Shown: piece after piece, positions 44,798 to 54,262 of the stretch
Position numbering within the stretch: the stretch's first letter is position 1
Layout: each line of letters opens with the position of its first letter
Source: Salipiger sp. H15
Lineage (GTDB): Bacteria; Pseudomonadota; Alphaproteobacteria; Rhodobacterales; Rhodobacteraceae
Direction: 5' to 3'
NCBI RefSeq assembly: GCF_040409955.1
Contig: NZ_CP123384.1
Coordinates: 2,675,501-2,739,500 of the forward strand
Length of the DNA: 64,000 bases
Made by a program: the position numbers and the translations under genes
The notes under the pieces: model-generated
Databases searched by the model: none
What the model was told of the DNA's origin: nothing
Seen by the model: only the letters and a program-made list of their open reading frames with translations

Positions 44798-44925
44798 CCG
44801 CCCCATAAGCCTCATTTCAAGCACCGAAGTGCTACTCTTTAATGCGAAATGGATCCGCGCCGCTCTACCGCAGGCGCGGCCAAAGACCGGGCCCGGCGTC
44901 TTCGACCGGCGAGGAAACGACAGAT

Positions 44926-45612
44926 ATGCCGCTGACACAAAAGGATTTTCTAAGGGACGCCGGAGAGCGGTCGGTGATCTGGGTGGACCCGGCGGCCGTC
45001 GACATGACCAGCGGCAGCAAATGGCCGGTCGGAAAGCGGCGCCTGAGAAAACTCTCGCGATTCCTGCCCGGACCCGTCGTCGCGTTGGTCCGGCCGTCGG
45101 TGAAACGCCGCGAACCCTTCGTGATTCCCCGCGATGTCTTCAGCCCGCCGAGGCCGATCGCCGAGACCCCGCGCTACCACCGCGTCGCCGATTTTCTGCG
45201 GCACCGGGCGGACGTCGCGCAGAGCGCCTGGCACCGTGACCTGCTCGCCGAGCTCGCGCAGGAGGGCGTCGCCCGCCACAAGGAGGTGGAGATGCGCAGC
45301 CCGGCCGAGGTGGATGCCTTCTTCGACGGCTACGTGCTGCCGCTGATCGACAGCCTCGAGCGCGACGGCTATCGCGCCGAGGCTGAGGGCTACGCCAGCA
45401 CCGCGGTGATCGGCCCCGCGGGAGAGATCATCAAGACCGGCTCGGGCAACCACCGCTTCTGCATCGCCAAGGTGCTCGGGCTGGCACGCTTTCCGCTGAA
45501 GGTCGTCGGCGCGCACGAGGATTGGGTGGCGCGCGAACTCGGCGCCGACCCCTCGACCGAAGCCGTGCTGCACGCGCTTGCCGCGCTGCCGGGCGCGGCG
45601 CCGGGGGCCTAG
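44926..45612 (+). CDS. Hypothetical protein with ParB/sulfiredoxin-like motif
   Basis: A 228-residue soluble protein without signal peptide. The N-terminal third is basic. The C-terminal half has SGNHRFCIAKVLGLARFPLKV (about residues 182-201), which resembles the xGxHR-x3-A-x3-G motif of ParB-like nucleotide-binding folds; this is pattern reading only. ATG 44926 behind CGAGGAAA was chosen over an in-frame ATG at 44842. The gene points against phoR and their stop codons share CTAG. It interrupts the usual pho gene order and may be under the shared PHO box. Confidence 0.7.
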   Translation: MPLTQKDFLRDAGERSVIWVDPAAVDMTSGSKWPVGKRRLRKLSRFLPGPVVALVRPSVKRREPFVIPRDVFSPPRPIAETPRYHRVADFLRHRADVAQSAWHRDLLAELAQEGVARHKEVEMRSPAEVDAFFDGYVLPLIDSLERDGYRAEAEGYASTAVIGPAGEIIKTGSGNHRFCIAKVLGLARFPLKVVGAHEDWVARELGADPSTEAVLHALAALPGAAPGA

Positions 45613-46673
45613 GCCTCCTCGCCCCGCGCCGGCCAGGCGCGCAGCGGCAGGATCACCCGGAAGGTGCTGCCCTTGCCCGGCGTGCTCTCGATCCTGAGCC
45701 GCCCGCGGTGGCGGTTGACGATGTGCTTGACGATCGCCAGCCCCAGCCCGGTGCCCCCCATCTCGCGAGAGCGGTGGCTGTCGACACGGTAGAAGCGTTC
45801 GGTCAGGCGCGGGATGTGCAGCGGATCGAAGCCGGGGCCGGTGTCGGCCACCTCGATCTCGACCCCCTCGGCGCGCAGCCGCGGCTGGTAGGCGGGCGCG
45901 CTGAGGCGCAAAGTCACCGTCGCGCCGCGGCCCGAGTATTTCACCGCGTTCATCACGAGGTTCACCACCACCTGCCGCAGCTGGTCCGAATCCCCCGCCA
46001 CCTCGAGCGCCGTCTCGGGCAGTTCGGGGATGAGCGTCACGCCCGCCTCGTCCGCCACCGGCGCGAGCCCGTTCAGCACCGAACGCAGCAGCTCTGGCAG
46101 GTTCACCAGCTCGGTCGGGCGCACGCGCTCCTCGGCCTCGAGCCGGCTCAGCGACAGCAGGTCACCGACAAGGCGCTCCATGCGCTCGGCCTCGCCGCCC
46201 ATGATCTCGAGGAACCGGTCGCGCGCCGCCGCGTCCTCGCGCGCCGGGCCGCGCAGCGTCTCGATGAAGCCCATGAGCGCGGTGAGCGGCGTGCGCAGTT
46301 CGTGGCTGACGTTGGCGACGAAGTCGCGGCGCATCTGCCCCGCCTGCTCCATCTGCGTCACGTCCGCGAAGGTCAGCAGCACCCCCGGCCCGCGGTCGAG
46401 CGCCACCGCGCGGCAGGCCACGTCGAAGGTGGTGTCCTGCCGCCCGTCCGAGGTCAGGTAGCGCGTCTTGCGCGCCGCGCCGTCGCGCAGCGTGCCCTCG
46501 ATCGCGTCGAGCAGCGCCGGCTGGCGCAGCACGGTGATGAAATGCCGCTCCTCGAGCCCGTCGCCGAGCAGCGCCGCCGCCTCGGCATTGGCGGCGTCGA
46601 TCCGTTCGTCCCAGCGGATCAGCAGCGCCGGCAGCGGCATCGCGGCGATGAGATCGCGCGCTTCGGCCCTCAT
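45609..46673 (-). CDS. phoR: Phosphate regulon sensor kinase PhoR (no membrane segment seen)
   Basis: PhoR phosphorylates PhoB when Pst/PhoU signal starvation. The 354-residue product has a PAS-like N-terminal part (about 1-110) and HisKA with the phospho-His in FVANVSHELRTPLTALMGF (about 126). The ATPase domain follows (N box NLVMNAVKYS, G boxes DTGPGFD and GTGLGLAIVKHI). Unlike the E. coli protein it has no N-terminal membrane helices, so it should be cytosolic or docked via PhoU. Its start overlaps the PLP enzyme stop by four bases. Confidence 0.9.
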   Translation of the reverse strand: MRAEARDLIAAMPLPALLIRWDERIDAANAEAAALLGDGLEERHFITVLRQPALLDAIEGTLRDGAARKTRYLTSDGRQDTTFDVACRAVALDRGPGVLLTFADVTQMEQAGQMRRDFVANVSHELRTPLTALMGFIETLRGPAREDAAARDRFLEIMGGEAERMERLVGDLLSLSRLEAEERVRPTELVNLPELLRSVLNGLAPVADEAGVTLIPELPETALEVAGDSDQLRQVVVNLVMNAVKYSGRGATVTLRLSAPAYQPRLRAEGVEIEVADTGPGFDPLHIPRLTERFYRVDSHRSREMGGTGLGLAIVKHIVNRHRGRLRIESTPGKGSTFRVILPLRAWPARGEEA

Positions 46674-47854
46674 CGCAGCGCTTCCGCGGCCCGCAGACCG
46701 TCCGCGAAGACCTCGAGCAGCGCCTCAGGATCCTCGAGCCCGACCGAGACGCGGAAGAAGCCTTCGGAGATCCCCAGCGCCGCCCGCCCCTCGGGGGTCA
46801 GCGCGCGGTGCGAGGACGAGGCCGGGTGCGAGAGCGTGGTACCGACATCGCCCAGCGTCGGGGCAAAGGCGATGCCCTTGGCGGCCTCGGCAAAGGCATT
46901 GGCCGCGGCCCGCCCGCCCTCGAGCTCGAAGCTCAGCATGTTGCCGGGGTTGCCGCGCAGCACCGATTGCGCGCGCGCGGCGTCGGGGTGGTCGGCACGG
47001 CCCGGGTAGAGCACGCGCGCGACGCCGGGCTTGCCGGTCAGGAGCTCCGACAGGCGCTGCGCGGTCTCCTGGCTCTGGCGGAAGCGCAGCGGGAAGGTCA
47101 TCAGCCCGCGCTCGGCCAGCCAGCAGTCGAAGGGGCTCGCAGTCAGCCCCGCGGTCACGGCAAAGACGCGGATGCGCTGGGTGACCTCGGGATCCTTGGC
47201 GGCGACCCAGCCCAGCGTCACGTCGGCATGGCCGGCGAGCAGCTTGGTGACCGAGTGGATCACGATGTCGGCGCCGCGCTCGACCGGCCGGATCGCGGCG
47301 GGCGTGGTGAAGGTGTTGTCCACCGCCAGCAGCACGCCCTTCTCGCGGCAGAGCGCGGCGATGCCGTCGAGATCGGCGATGCGCAGCGTCGGGTTGGACA
47401 CCAGCTCGATCAGCACCAGCTTCGTCTCGGGGCGGAAGCCGGCGGCGAAGGCCTCGACATTGGTGGGATCGGCGAAGGAGCTCGCGATGCCCATGCGCGG
47501 CAGGTCGTCGGACATCATCCGCAGCGAGCGGCCGTAAAGCTGGTCCGCGCCCAGCACGTGGTCCCCGGCCCGCAGCAGCCCCAGCAGCACGGCGGCGACC
47601 GAGGCCATGCCCGAGCCCATGACCATGCCGCCGCTCATCCCCTCGAGCGCGTCGATGCGCTGCGCCAGCACGTCGGCGTTGGGATGCCCCTCGCGCGCAT
47701 AGGTGTAGCCGGAGGTGACGCCGTTGTACTGGTCGTCGAGCGCATCCGGGCTGTCCGAGGCGTAGACCACCGCCGGCATGATCGGCGTGACGAGCGCCGA
47801 CGAGACCGAGCTGGGAACGGGAACCGGGCGGATGAGGGTCTTTCGGGTGTCCAT
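46670..47854 (-). CDS. Cys/Met metabolism PLP-dependent enzyme (cystathionine gamma-synthase/lyase type)
   Basis: A 394-residue transsulfuration-family enzyme. Landmarks are the PLP phosphate-binding SGMASVAAVLLGLLRAGD, LYGRS, the cofactor-stacking region, AVDNTFTTPAAIRP and the Schiff-base Lys in HSVTKLLAGHADVTLG. The exact reaction (cystathionine synthase, beta/gamma-lyase or O-acylhomoserine sulfhydrylase) cannot be set by eye. From ATG 47854 the length is normal; the frame extends to 47956. It is coupled to phoR by an ATGA overlap, an odd pairing. Confidence 0.88.
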   Translation of the reverse strand: MDTRKTLIRPVPVPSSVSSALVTPIMPAVVYASDSPDALDDQYNGVTSGYTYAREGHPNADVLAQRIDALEGMSGGMVMGSGMASVAAVLLGLLRAGDHVLGADQLYGRSLRMMSDDLPRMGIASSFADPTNVEAFAAGFRPETKLVLIELVSNPTLRIADLDGIAALCREKGVLLAVDNTFTTPAAIRPVERGADIVIHSVTKLLAGHADVTLGWVAAKDPEVTQRIRVFAVTAGLTASPFDCWLAERGLMTFPLRFRQSQETAQRLSELLTGKPGVARVLYPGRADHPDAARAQSVLRGNPGNMLSFELEGGRAAANAFAEAAKGIAFAPTLGDVGTTLSHPASSSHRALTPEGRAALGISEGFFRVSVGLEDPEALLEVFADGLRAAEALR

Positions 47855-48168
47855 GCGGCCTCCATATTTCGGCCACAGGCTTTGCACAGCGCCCCCTACA
47901 GGACAAGAGCGAGATTGTCGGCGGGATTCCGCGCAACCCGGCGGCTCGACAAACATGCGGGATTTGCATGTTTTTCAGACACAAAGCCTCCAGCCACCCA
48001 CCGTATTCAGCAACAATGACAGGCAATCGGCAGGATTGTTCACTGTCGTCAGATTTACACTCGCGTAAGGAGAACTTTGCAATAATTAAGGTTGCGTTTG
48101 GCCCAAATCTTAACACATCCTAAAGAGGTAGGTGGGGGCACCTACAACCCACAGGAGCGTCGATAGAG
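47855..48168. other. Divergent gap with leader hairpin
   Basis: These 314 bases separate the PLP enzyme gene from the zinc-ribbon gene. The right half is AT-rich and should hold the promoter of the gene at 48169. A hairpin GTAGGTG-GGGG-CACCTAC (48128-48145) sits 24 bases before its ATG. No gene seen. Confidence 0.45.
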
Positions 48169-48678
48169 ATGCAGAATGATCCTCTCGATGTACGCTGTAG
48201 TGAGTGCGGCAAGGCTGCCCAGTTCTTCGAGCCTTTCCGGTTTACCTGTGTCGTACGGCTCCCTGAAGTGCCGGAGAACTCCCACGTCTGGGGCCGTGTT
48301 GTCGTAGAAGAACTCTTTCCCGAGCAATTCCGCTGGGAACAACCCGAGTGCGAAAAGCCGAAATTCCTGCAACCGGGCGAGACCGGCGATGGGTATCGGC
48401 TGAACGAGCGCGGGATGGTCTGGTGCAAGGCCTGCAAGACCTTCGAGGCCGCCACGATCTCCTGGCCGGAAGACGCCTTCTGGAAGCTGAACGTCAAGGG
48501 TCACGAGTTGGTCGCGCGCAACCGCGAACATGCCGAGCAGATCCTCGGCTTCCTGCAGGAAACGCAGCGCGCACCGAACCGCAAGCCGGCCCTGCGCGGC
48601 ATTCCGACGGCCCTGCTCACGCGGCGGCTTCAGCAGGAAGTCAGCAGCAGGCTGGAACACGCGCTGGCCACCGCCTGA
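48169..48678 (+). CDS. Zinc-ribbon-like cytosolic protein, hypothetical
   Basis: A 169-residue protein with two Cys pairs, CSECG at residues 10-14 and CKAC near residue 87, which could bind one zinc together or stabilise two knuckles. The middle is rich in aromatic and acidic residues; the end is helical and basic. ATG 48169 has AGGAG further upstream. It is convergent with the carbonic-anhydrase-like gene, 18 bases between stops. The metal-binding idea is inference; no family named. Confidence 0.7.
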   Translation: MQNDPLDVRCSECGKAAQFFEPFRFTCVVRLPEVPENSHVWGRVVVEELFPEQFRWEQPECEKPKFLQPGETGDGYRLNERGMVWCKACKTFEAATISWPEDAFWKLNVKGHELVARNREHAEQILGFLQETQRAPNRKPALRGIPTALLTRRLQQEVSSRLEHALATA

Positions 48679-48696
48679 TCGCCAGCGCGCGATCCG

Positions 48697-49218
48697 TCAG
48701 ATCGCCACGAGCCCGGCGCGAAAGCGTCGGGCGTTTTTCTGGTAGCCGAGCGCCGACAGGCGCAGCCCCTCGATGGCGGCCTCGTCGAGCTGGCGCACCA
48801 CCTTGCCGGGCATGCCCATCACCAGCGAGCCGTCGGGGATCTCCTTGCCCTCGGCGATCAGCGCGCCCGCGCCGATCAGGCAGTTGCGGCCGATCTTCGC
48901 GCCGTTGAGGATCGTCGCCCCCATGCCCACGAGGGAGTTCTCGCCGATCGTGCAGCCGTGCAGCATCGCCTTGTGGCCGATGGTGCAGCCCGCGCCGATC
49001 ACCAGCGGGTAGCCCATGTCGGTGTGGCAGACGACATTCTCCTGCACGTTCGAGCCCCGGCCGACGCGGATCTCCTCATTGTCGCCGCGCAGGGTGCAGC
49101 CGAACCAGACCGAGCTGTCCTCTTCCATGACGATCCGGCCGATGAGGTTGGCGTCGGGCGCGACCCAGGCGCTTTCGTGCAGCTCGGGCGCGATCCCGTC
49201 GAGCGTGTAGAGCGTCAT
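48697..49218 (-). CDS. Gamma carbonic anhydrase-family protein
   Basis: A 173-residue left-handed beta-helix protein of the gamma-carbonic anhydrase/YrdA group. Hexapeptide repeats run through residues 20-130, with [17 protein letters not shown] and the metal-ligand His residues in [15 protein letters not shown] and [15 protein letters not shown]. The three expected His are present, so it can bind zinc or iron. True carbonic anhydrase activity is not certain. The start overlaps the gmk stop by four bases. Confidence 0.9.
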   Translation of the reverse strand: MTLYTLDGIAPELHESAWVAPDANLIGRIVMEEDSSVWFGCTLRGDNEEIRVGRGSNVQENVVCHTDMGYPLVIGAGCTIGHKAMLHGCTIGENSLVGMGATILNGAKIGRNCLIGAGALIAEGKEIPDGSLVMGMPGKVVRQLDEAAIEGLRLSALGYQKNARRFRAGLVAI

Positions 49219-49859
49219 GCGTCTCCCTCCTCGAATTCCGCCTGCAGCGCGCGCACATGGGTCAGCAGCCCGGGCTGCTGGGTGCGGCGCAGGCGCGTTG
49301 CGGTGATGATGCTCTTCAGCTGCGCCTCGGTCTGGTCGAGATCCTCGTTCACCAGCACGAAGTCATACGAGCCCCAGTGCGAGATCTCGTCCCAGCTCTT
49401 CTGCATGCGGCGGGCGATGACCTCGGCCCCGTCCTGGCCGCGCGCCTCGAGCCGGCGCTTCAGCTCGGCGATCGAGGGCGGCAGAAGGAAGATCGACAGC
49501 GTGTGCAGGCCCAGCTCGGAATTGGTGATCTGCTGCGCGCCCTGCCAGTCGATGTCGAAGAGCACGTCCTGCCCGTCGATGATCGCGTCGCGCACCGGCC
49601 CCTTGGGCGAGCCGTAGAAATTGCCGAAGACATGCGCGTGCTCGAGCATGTCGCCATGCGACACCGCCTTCTTGAACTCGCTCTCGGTCATGAAGTGGTA
49701 GTCCTCGCCGTCCACCTCGCCCGGGCGCGCGTCGCGGGTCGTCGCCGAGACCGAGAAGATGATCGAGGGGTCCCAGGCACGCAGCCGCTTGGCCAGGGTC
49801 GATTTGCCTGCGCCCGAGGGCGAGGAAAGGATGATCAGGAGGCCGCGCCGTCCGTTCAT
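49215..49859 (-). CDS. gmk: Guanylate kinase
   Basis: Phosphorylates GMP to GDP with ATP. The 214-residue product has the P-loop [16 protein letters not shown], the GMP-binding [21 protein letters not shown], and [11 protein letters not shown]. It lies seven bases behind yicC and overlaps the carbonic-anhydrase-like gene, so the three are one operon. The yicC-gmk pairing is common in alphaproteobacteria. Confidence 0.96.
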   Translation of the reverse strand: MNGRRGLLIILSSPSGAGKSTLAKRLRAWDPSIIFSVSATTRDARPGEVDGEDYHFMTESEFKKAVSHGDMLEHAHVFGNFYGSPKGPVRDAIIDGQDVLFDIDWQGAQQITNSELGLHTLSIFLLPPSIAELKRRLEARGQDGAEVIARRMQKSWDEISHWGSYDFVLVNEDLDQTEAQLKSIITATRLRRTQQPGLLTHVRALQAEFEEGDA

Positions 49860-49866
49860 GTTGGTC

Positions 49867-50757
49867 TTACTCCACGTTCTGCACTTGCTCGCGCATCTGG
49901 TCGATGACCGTCTTGAGGGTCAGGCCGATCTGCGTCAAGGCGGCGGAGCCCGATTTCGAGCAGAGCGTGTTCGCCTCGCGGTTGAATTCCTGCATCAGGA
50001 AGTCCAGCCGGCGGCCCACCGCGCCCTCGCCGCCGAGCAGCTCGCGCGCGGCGCCGATATGGGCGGTCAGCCGGTCGAGTTCCTCGGTCACGTCCGACTT
50101 CACCGCGATCAGCGCGAGTTCCTGGGCAAGGCGCGTCTCGTCCACGCCGTGGGACTGGTCCATGACCCGCGCGATCTGGGTGCGCAGCCGGTCGGCCTGC
50201 TCGTCCCTGCGCGCCTCGACCGCCTCGCCCGCCTGCGCCACCAGCGCCTCGATCTCGGCCAGCTGCGCCGCGAGGATCTCGGCCAGCGCCGTCCCCTCGT
50301 TGCGCCGCATCTCGCAGAACTCGGCCAGCGCCTCGGAGAAGGCCGCCATCAGCTCGGCCCGCAACGGCGGGATCTCGGCGGGCGTGGCATTGGCGCTGAG
50401 CACCCCGCGCAGGGCGACGATCTGCGCCGCGCTCGACTGGGCCAGCACCAGCCCCTGCCCGGCCGCCGCGCCCTCGATCCGTGCCATGGCCGCCAGGATG
50501 CGCGCAAGCACCGCCTCGTCGAGCTCGGCCGCGACCTCCTCGCCGCCGCCCTGCACGCGGAGCGAGACCTGCACGTTGCCGCGCGCCAGCGCCTTCTGCA
50601 CCTCGCCGCGCACCAGCGGCTCGAGTCCCTCGATCCAGTCCGGAAGACGGAGCCGCAATTCGAGCCCCTTGCCATTGACCCCGCGCAGTTCCCAGCCCCA
50701 GCGAAGCCCTGCCGTCTCACCGCTGCGCGACGCGAATCCGGTCATAGATTGCCGCAT
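49867..50757 (-). CDS. yicC: YicC family protein
   Basis: A 296-residue protein of the YicC/YloC family, now known in E. coli as an endoribonuclease-like factor acting on small RNAs. It starts [12 protein letters not shown] and ends with the conserved [21 protein letters not shown] and [19 protein letters not shown] 50757 has AAAGGGG before it; an upstream in-frame ATG at 50778 lies before that site. First gene of the yicC-gmk operon. Confidence 0.93.
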   Translation of the reverse strand: MRQSMTGFASRSGETAGLRWGWELRGVNGKGLELRLRLPDWIEGLEPLVRGEVQKALARGNVQVSLRVQGGGEEVAAELDEAVLARILAAMARIEGAAAGQGLVLAQSSAAQIVALRGVLSANATPAEIPPLRAELMAAFSEALAEFCEMRRNEGTALAEILAAQLAEIEALVAQAGEAVEARRDEQADRLRTQIARVMDQSHGVDETRLAQELALIAVKSDVTEELDRLTAHIGAARELLGGEGAVGRRLDFLMQEFNREANTLCSKSGSAALTQIGLTLKTVIDQMREQVQNVE

Positions 50758-50987
50758 TTCGGCCCCTTTCAAAATCAACTCCGGGCTAAATCCCGCGCCC
50801 TCTTTTCAACGGCCTACCGTCCCGCCGCCCGACTGTCCAGCCGCAGCACTTCGCGGGCCGTTAACCGTTCAGACACAATTGAGGCGAAAACCGGTCGCAT
50901 TTGAGGTAACTTCGTCTTCAATGCAAGTCAGACCGGATTTCGGGGGTTGGGCCGGGCGGCGCAGATGTTACGATTGGAGAGCGCGAA

Positions 50988-51704
50988 ATGTTCGGATTGG
51001 GTGGCAGCGGCGATGGTGTGGTGTCGATGACGGAGCGTGACCAGGAGCGGCGCCTCGCCCCGCTCCGCCAAATCGAGGCCTATTGGCGCGGTTTGCTCGG
51101 CGAGGACGGCAAGGTTCCCCTGCGCAGCCAGATCGACCCCCGCGGCATCGAGACCGCGCTCGAGCACGCCTTTCTCGGCGAGCGCATCGCGCCGATGCTG
51201 GCCAAGCTGCGCGTCGCGGGCACACATCTCAACGAACTCATGGGCATGGACATGGCGGGGATGCCGCTCTCGACGCTGATCACCCCCGAGGACCGCGAGC
51301 AGCTTGGCGCGGCGGTCAGCAAGCTCTTCTCCGACGGTCTCGAGGTCCGGCTGCGACTGGTCGCCGAGGAAGGTTTCGGCAAGGGACGGATGACCGGCGA
51401 CATGCTGCTGCTGCCGCTGCGCTCCGACCTTGGCGACATGAGCCGGATGATCGGCGCGCTGGTCACCCATGGCCGCATCGGCCGCACGCCGCGCCGGTTC
51501 CGGATCGAGAGCATCTCGATGCGCCCGCCGCTCCGCGGTGCCGGGACCGAGGCGTCGCTGCCGGTCCCGGTGAAGTCCCCGCGCCCGCTGCGCGGCCTCG
51601 CCGAAGGGGCAACGCCGTTCCGCGCCGCCCCCGCGAAGGGAACCAAGGGCGCGAAGGGCAAGCGCCCCTCCTACCTGCGCCTCGTCATCTCGAACGACGA
51701 CTGA
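50988..51704 (+). CDS. PAS-domain protein (PAS_5-like), possible flagellar or cell-cycle sensor
   Basis: A 238-residue cytosolic protein with one PAS-like domain (about 20-170) typical of a Rhodobacterales family: LAPLRQIEAYWRGLLGEDG, the DPRGIETALEHAF and APMLAKLRVAGTHLNELMG segments. A disordered, basic C-terminal tail follows, rich in Pro, Lys and Gly. No kinase or DNA-binding domain is attached, so it would act through a partner. ATG 50988 follows an AT-poor leader of 230 bases. The role is unknown. Confidence 0.82.
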   Translation: MFGLGGSGDGVVSMTERDQERRLAPLRQIEAYWRGLLGEDGKVPLRSQIDPRGIETALEHAFLGERIAPMLAKLRVAGTHLNELMGMDMAGMPLSTLITPEDREQLGAAVSKLFSDGLEVRLRLVAEEGFGKGRMTGDMLLLPLRSDLGDMSRMIGALVTHGRIGRTPRRFRIESISMRPPLRGAGTEASLPVPVKSPRPLRGLAEGATPFRAAPAKGTKGAKGKRPSYLRLVISNDD

Positions 51705-51722
51705 GCGCACCCCCGGACATGC

Positions 51723-51758
51723 AAAGGCGCGCGGACCCTGCGATCCGCGCGCCTTTCT
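51723..51758. terminator. Bidirectional terminator between the PAS gene and galU
   Basis: A perfect 10-bp stem (51726-51735 with 51744-51753, GGCGCGCGGA and its complement) is followed by TTTCTC on the plus strand and TTTGC on the minus strand. It lies between convergent genes. Confidence 0.75.
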
Positions 51759-51773
51759 CATTCCCGGGTCAGC

Positions 51774-52688
51774 TCACTCCGCCGCGATGGGCAGCGGCTG
51801 CATCTCTTGCAGTACCGGGTGATATTCCTTCTGCGATCCCGCGTAGGCGAGCGTGGCGCGCAGCATCCCGGCCTTGGAGCCGCAGTCGAAGCGGTTGCCG
51901 GTGAAGCGGAAGCCGCAGAGCCCGACCTTGCCGGCGCCGAGCGCGATGGCGTCGGTCAGCTGGATCTCGCCGCCCAGCCCGGCGGGCAGCCCCTCGAGGT
52001 CGCCGAAGATCGACCCGTCCAGCACGTAGCGCCCGACCACCGCCTGCAGCGACGGCGCCTTCTCGGCCTCGGGCTTCTCGACCATGCCGGAGGCGCGCAG
52101 GATCTGGCCCTCGGCCTCGCCCTCGGGGACGAGCACGCCATAGGCCGAGACCTCGTCGCGCTTCACCTCCATGGTGGCGACCATGTGGCCCTTCGCGCCG
52201 GTCTCGTAGGCCGCGATCATCTCCGACAGGCACCCGGGTTCGCCGAGGATCAGGTCATCAGGCAGGATCACCGCGACCGGGCCCGGCAGCGCGTGATCCG
52301 CGGCGCAGAGCACCGCATGGCCCAGCCCAAGCGGCTCGGGCTGCATGACGAAGAACACCTCTTCCTGCTCGGGGTCGATCGCCGCCTCGTCCAGCGTGTC
52401 GGCGATCTGGTGCTTGCCGCGCGCGCGCAGCGTGGCGCAAAGCTCGTGGTCGGCGTGGACATAGCGCTCGATGGCGCTCTTCGACGGGTGCGAGACGAAG
52501 ATCATCCGCTCGATCCCCGCGGCGCGCGCCTCGTCGATGGCGAATTGCAGAAGCGGCCTGTCGAGCACCGGCAGAAGCTCCTTCGGCGTCGCCTTGGTGG
52601 CAGGCAGGAACCGCGTGCCGAGTCCGGCCACGGGGAAGATCGCGGTTCTGACTTTGGACGTTCCGGTCTTCGTGTCGAGCTTGCTCAC
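51774..52688 (-). CDS. galU: UTP-glucose-1-phosphate uridylyltransferase
   Basis: GalU makes UDP-glucose for envelope and exopolysaccharides. From the GTG at 52688 (ribosome site AAAGGAGA) the product has 304 residues, the normal length. It shows IFPVAGLGTRFLPATKATPK, PVLDRPLLQFAIDEA, PVAVILPDDLIL and GEIQLTDAIALG. The frame remains open to 52949 but without family sequence. Divergent from the glucosylglycerol operon, though GgpS uses ADP-glucose, not UDP-glucose. Confidence 0.94.
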   Translation of the reverse strand: MSKLDTKTGTSKVRTAIFPVAGLGTRFLPATKATPKELLPVLDRPLLQFAIDEARAAGIERMIFVSHPSKSAIERYVHADHELCATLRARGKHQIADTLDEAAIDPEQEEVFFVMQPEPLGLGHAVLCAADHALPGPVAVILPDDLILGEPGCLSEMIAAYETGAKGHMVATMEVKRDEVSAYGVLVPEGEAEGQILRASGMVEKPEAEKAPSLQAVVGRYVLDGSIFGDLEGLPAGLGGEIQLTDAIALGAGKVGLCGFRFTGNRFDCGSKAGMLRATLAYAGSQKEYHPVLQEMQPLPIAAE

Positions 52689-53125
52689 GGGGGTGTCTCC
52701 TTTCGGCGACCCGGGTCGGGCCGCGTGACTTCGGAATGGGGAGCGCGCGGTGCCGGGCCTGCCGGGTTCCGCTGCGCTGCGGCGTATAGGTAAGAGGGTA
52801 TGGCCAATTTTCTGCAGGTCAAATCCGCCGGTTGCAGAGATGAGCGGCGGACCGCCAAGACCCTCTTTTTGCGCCTCGAAAGGAAAACACCGAAGGTGGG
52901 GCCCGGGTTCCGTGCCTCTTTTCCGGGCATCGCGGGGATGGAAAAACATCCATTGCGCGTCAGGGGCTTGGCCGGAAATCCTCTCGCAGGTGCAGAAAAA
53001 TATCGCGCCCGGCGGTGGTCATCGCGGAACATTGCCTTATTGTCAGCGTTATCACGCGAACAGAGATGGAGAGAGCCCGACGGGCCGAGAACGATGCCGT
53101 TTCCGGCAGCGGCCCCAGATGTGTC
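52689..53125. other. Divergent gap between galU and gpsA
   Basis: A 437-base gap that must hold both promoters. I could not assign them with confidence. A small hairpin (CACC-TTC-GGTG on the minus strand near 52891-52901) followed by TTTTCC could be a weak orphan terminator. An AT-richer stretch near 53000-53060 may be the gpsA promoter. In-frame codons before 53126 look non-coding. Confidence 0.4.
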
Positions 53126-54262
53126 ATGGACGGTCAGAGCATCCAAACCCCGCCCGCGCCGCCGCGCAGCCTCACCGGCCCGCGCCGCGCCACGCCCTAC
53201 TCCCGCCTGACGGTGATCGGCATGGGGAGCTGGGGCACCGCCCTTGCCGCCACCGCCGCCCGCGCCGGATGCGAGACCCGCATCTGGGGGCGCCGCGAGG
53301 GGCTTGCCCGCGCGCTGTCCGAGACCGGCGAGAACCCCGACCACCTGCCCGGCATCAAGCTGCCCGAAACGCTGCGCCCCAGCTCGGACCTGCGGCAGGC
53401 GCTCGACGGCACAGAGGCGGTGCTGCTGGTCACCCCCTCGCACACGCTGCGCGAGATGGCGCGCGCGCTCCGGCCCTACCTGCCCGAGGGCATCCCGCTG
53501 GCGCTCTGCTGCAAGGGCATCGAGCGCGGCACCGGCTACCTGCTGAGCCACGTGGTCGAGGAAGAGCTTCCGGGGCACCCGGTCGGCGCGCTCTCGGGCC
53601 CGACCTTCGCCACCGAGACCGCGCTTGGCCATCCCACCGCCGCCACCGTCGCCTTCACCTTCAGCCACCAGGACCGGATCGAGCCCGAGAAGGCCCCGGC
53701 GGCGCGCCTCGCGGTCACCCTGCAGACCGCGGCCTTCCGCCCCTATGTCTCGGACGACCTCGTCGGCGTCGAAGTGGGCGGCGCGGTGAAGAACGTGATC
53801 GCCATCGCCTGCGGCATGATGACCGGCGCGGGCTTTGCCGAAAACACCCGCGCGGCGCTCATCACTCGCGGCATGGACGAGATGAAGTTCCTCGCCGAAG
53901 CCCTTGGCGGAAGACGCGAAACCGTCACCGGCCTTTCCGGCGCGGGGGATCTCACGCTGACCTGCTCCTCGACAACCTCGCGCAACATGGCGCTCGGCAC
54001 GCAGCTCGGGCGCGGCATGGCACGGGCCGAATGTTTCGACGGCAAACCGGTGGTGGTCGAGGGCGAGGTCAACGCCGTCTCGGTGGTCGATCTCGCCCGC
54101 CGCCTCGGCGTGCGCATGCCGATCTGCGAGGCGGTGCACGCCGTCCTGCACGAGGGCGCGCCGCTCAGCGCCACCTTCCAGCAGCTCTGGGCCGCGCCGA
54201 TCGAGGGTGAGCCGCGCGCGCTCGACCTCTTCCTGCATCCCCACGAAGGAGACCCCGCATGA
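53126..54262 (+). CDS. gpsA: Glycerol-3-phosphate dehydrogenase [NAD(P)+]
   Basis: GpsA reduces dihydroxyacetone phosphate to sn-glycerol 3-phosphate. The product from ATG 53126 has 378 residues: a non-conserved Pro-rich leader of about 28, then the NAD(P) loop TVIGMGSWGTALAATAARAG, the VLLVTPSH stretch, ALSGPTFATETALG, the catalytic Lys in GGAVKNVIAIACGMM and LSGAGDLTLTCSS. It overlaps the next gene by four bases. Here it probably supplies the acceptor for glucosylglycerol synthesis; it may not be the housekeeping copy. Confidence 0.92.
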   Translation: MDGQSIQTPPAPPRSLTGPRRATPYSRLTVIGMGSWGTALAATAARAGCETRIWGRREGLARALSETGENPDHLPGIKLPETLRPSSDLRQALDGTEAVLLVTPSHTLREMARALRPYLPEGIPLALCCKGIERGTGYLLSHVVEEELPGHPVGALSGPTFATETALGHPTAATVAFTFSHQDRIEPEKAPAARLAVTLQTAAFRPYVSDDLVGVEVGGAVKNVIAIACGMMTGAGFAENTRAALITRGMDEMKFLAEALGGRRETVTGLSGAGDLTLTCSSTTSRNMALGTQLGRGMARAECFDGKPVVVEGEVNAVSVVDLARRLGVRMPICEAVHAVLHEGAPLSATFQQLWAAPIEGEPRALDLFLHPHEGDPA

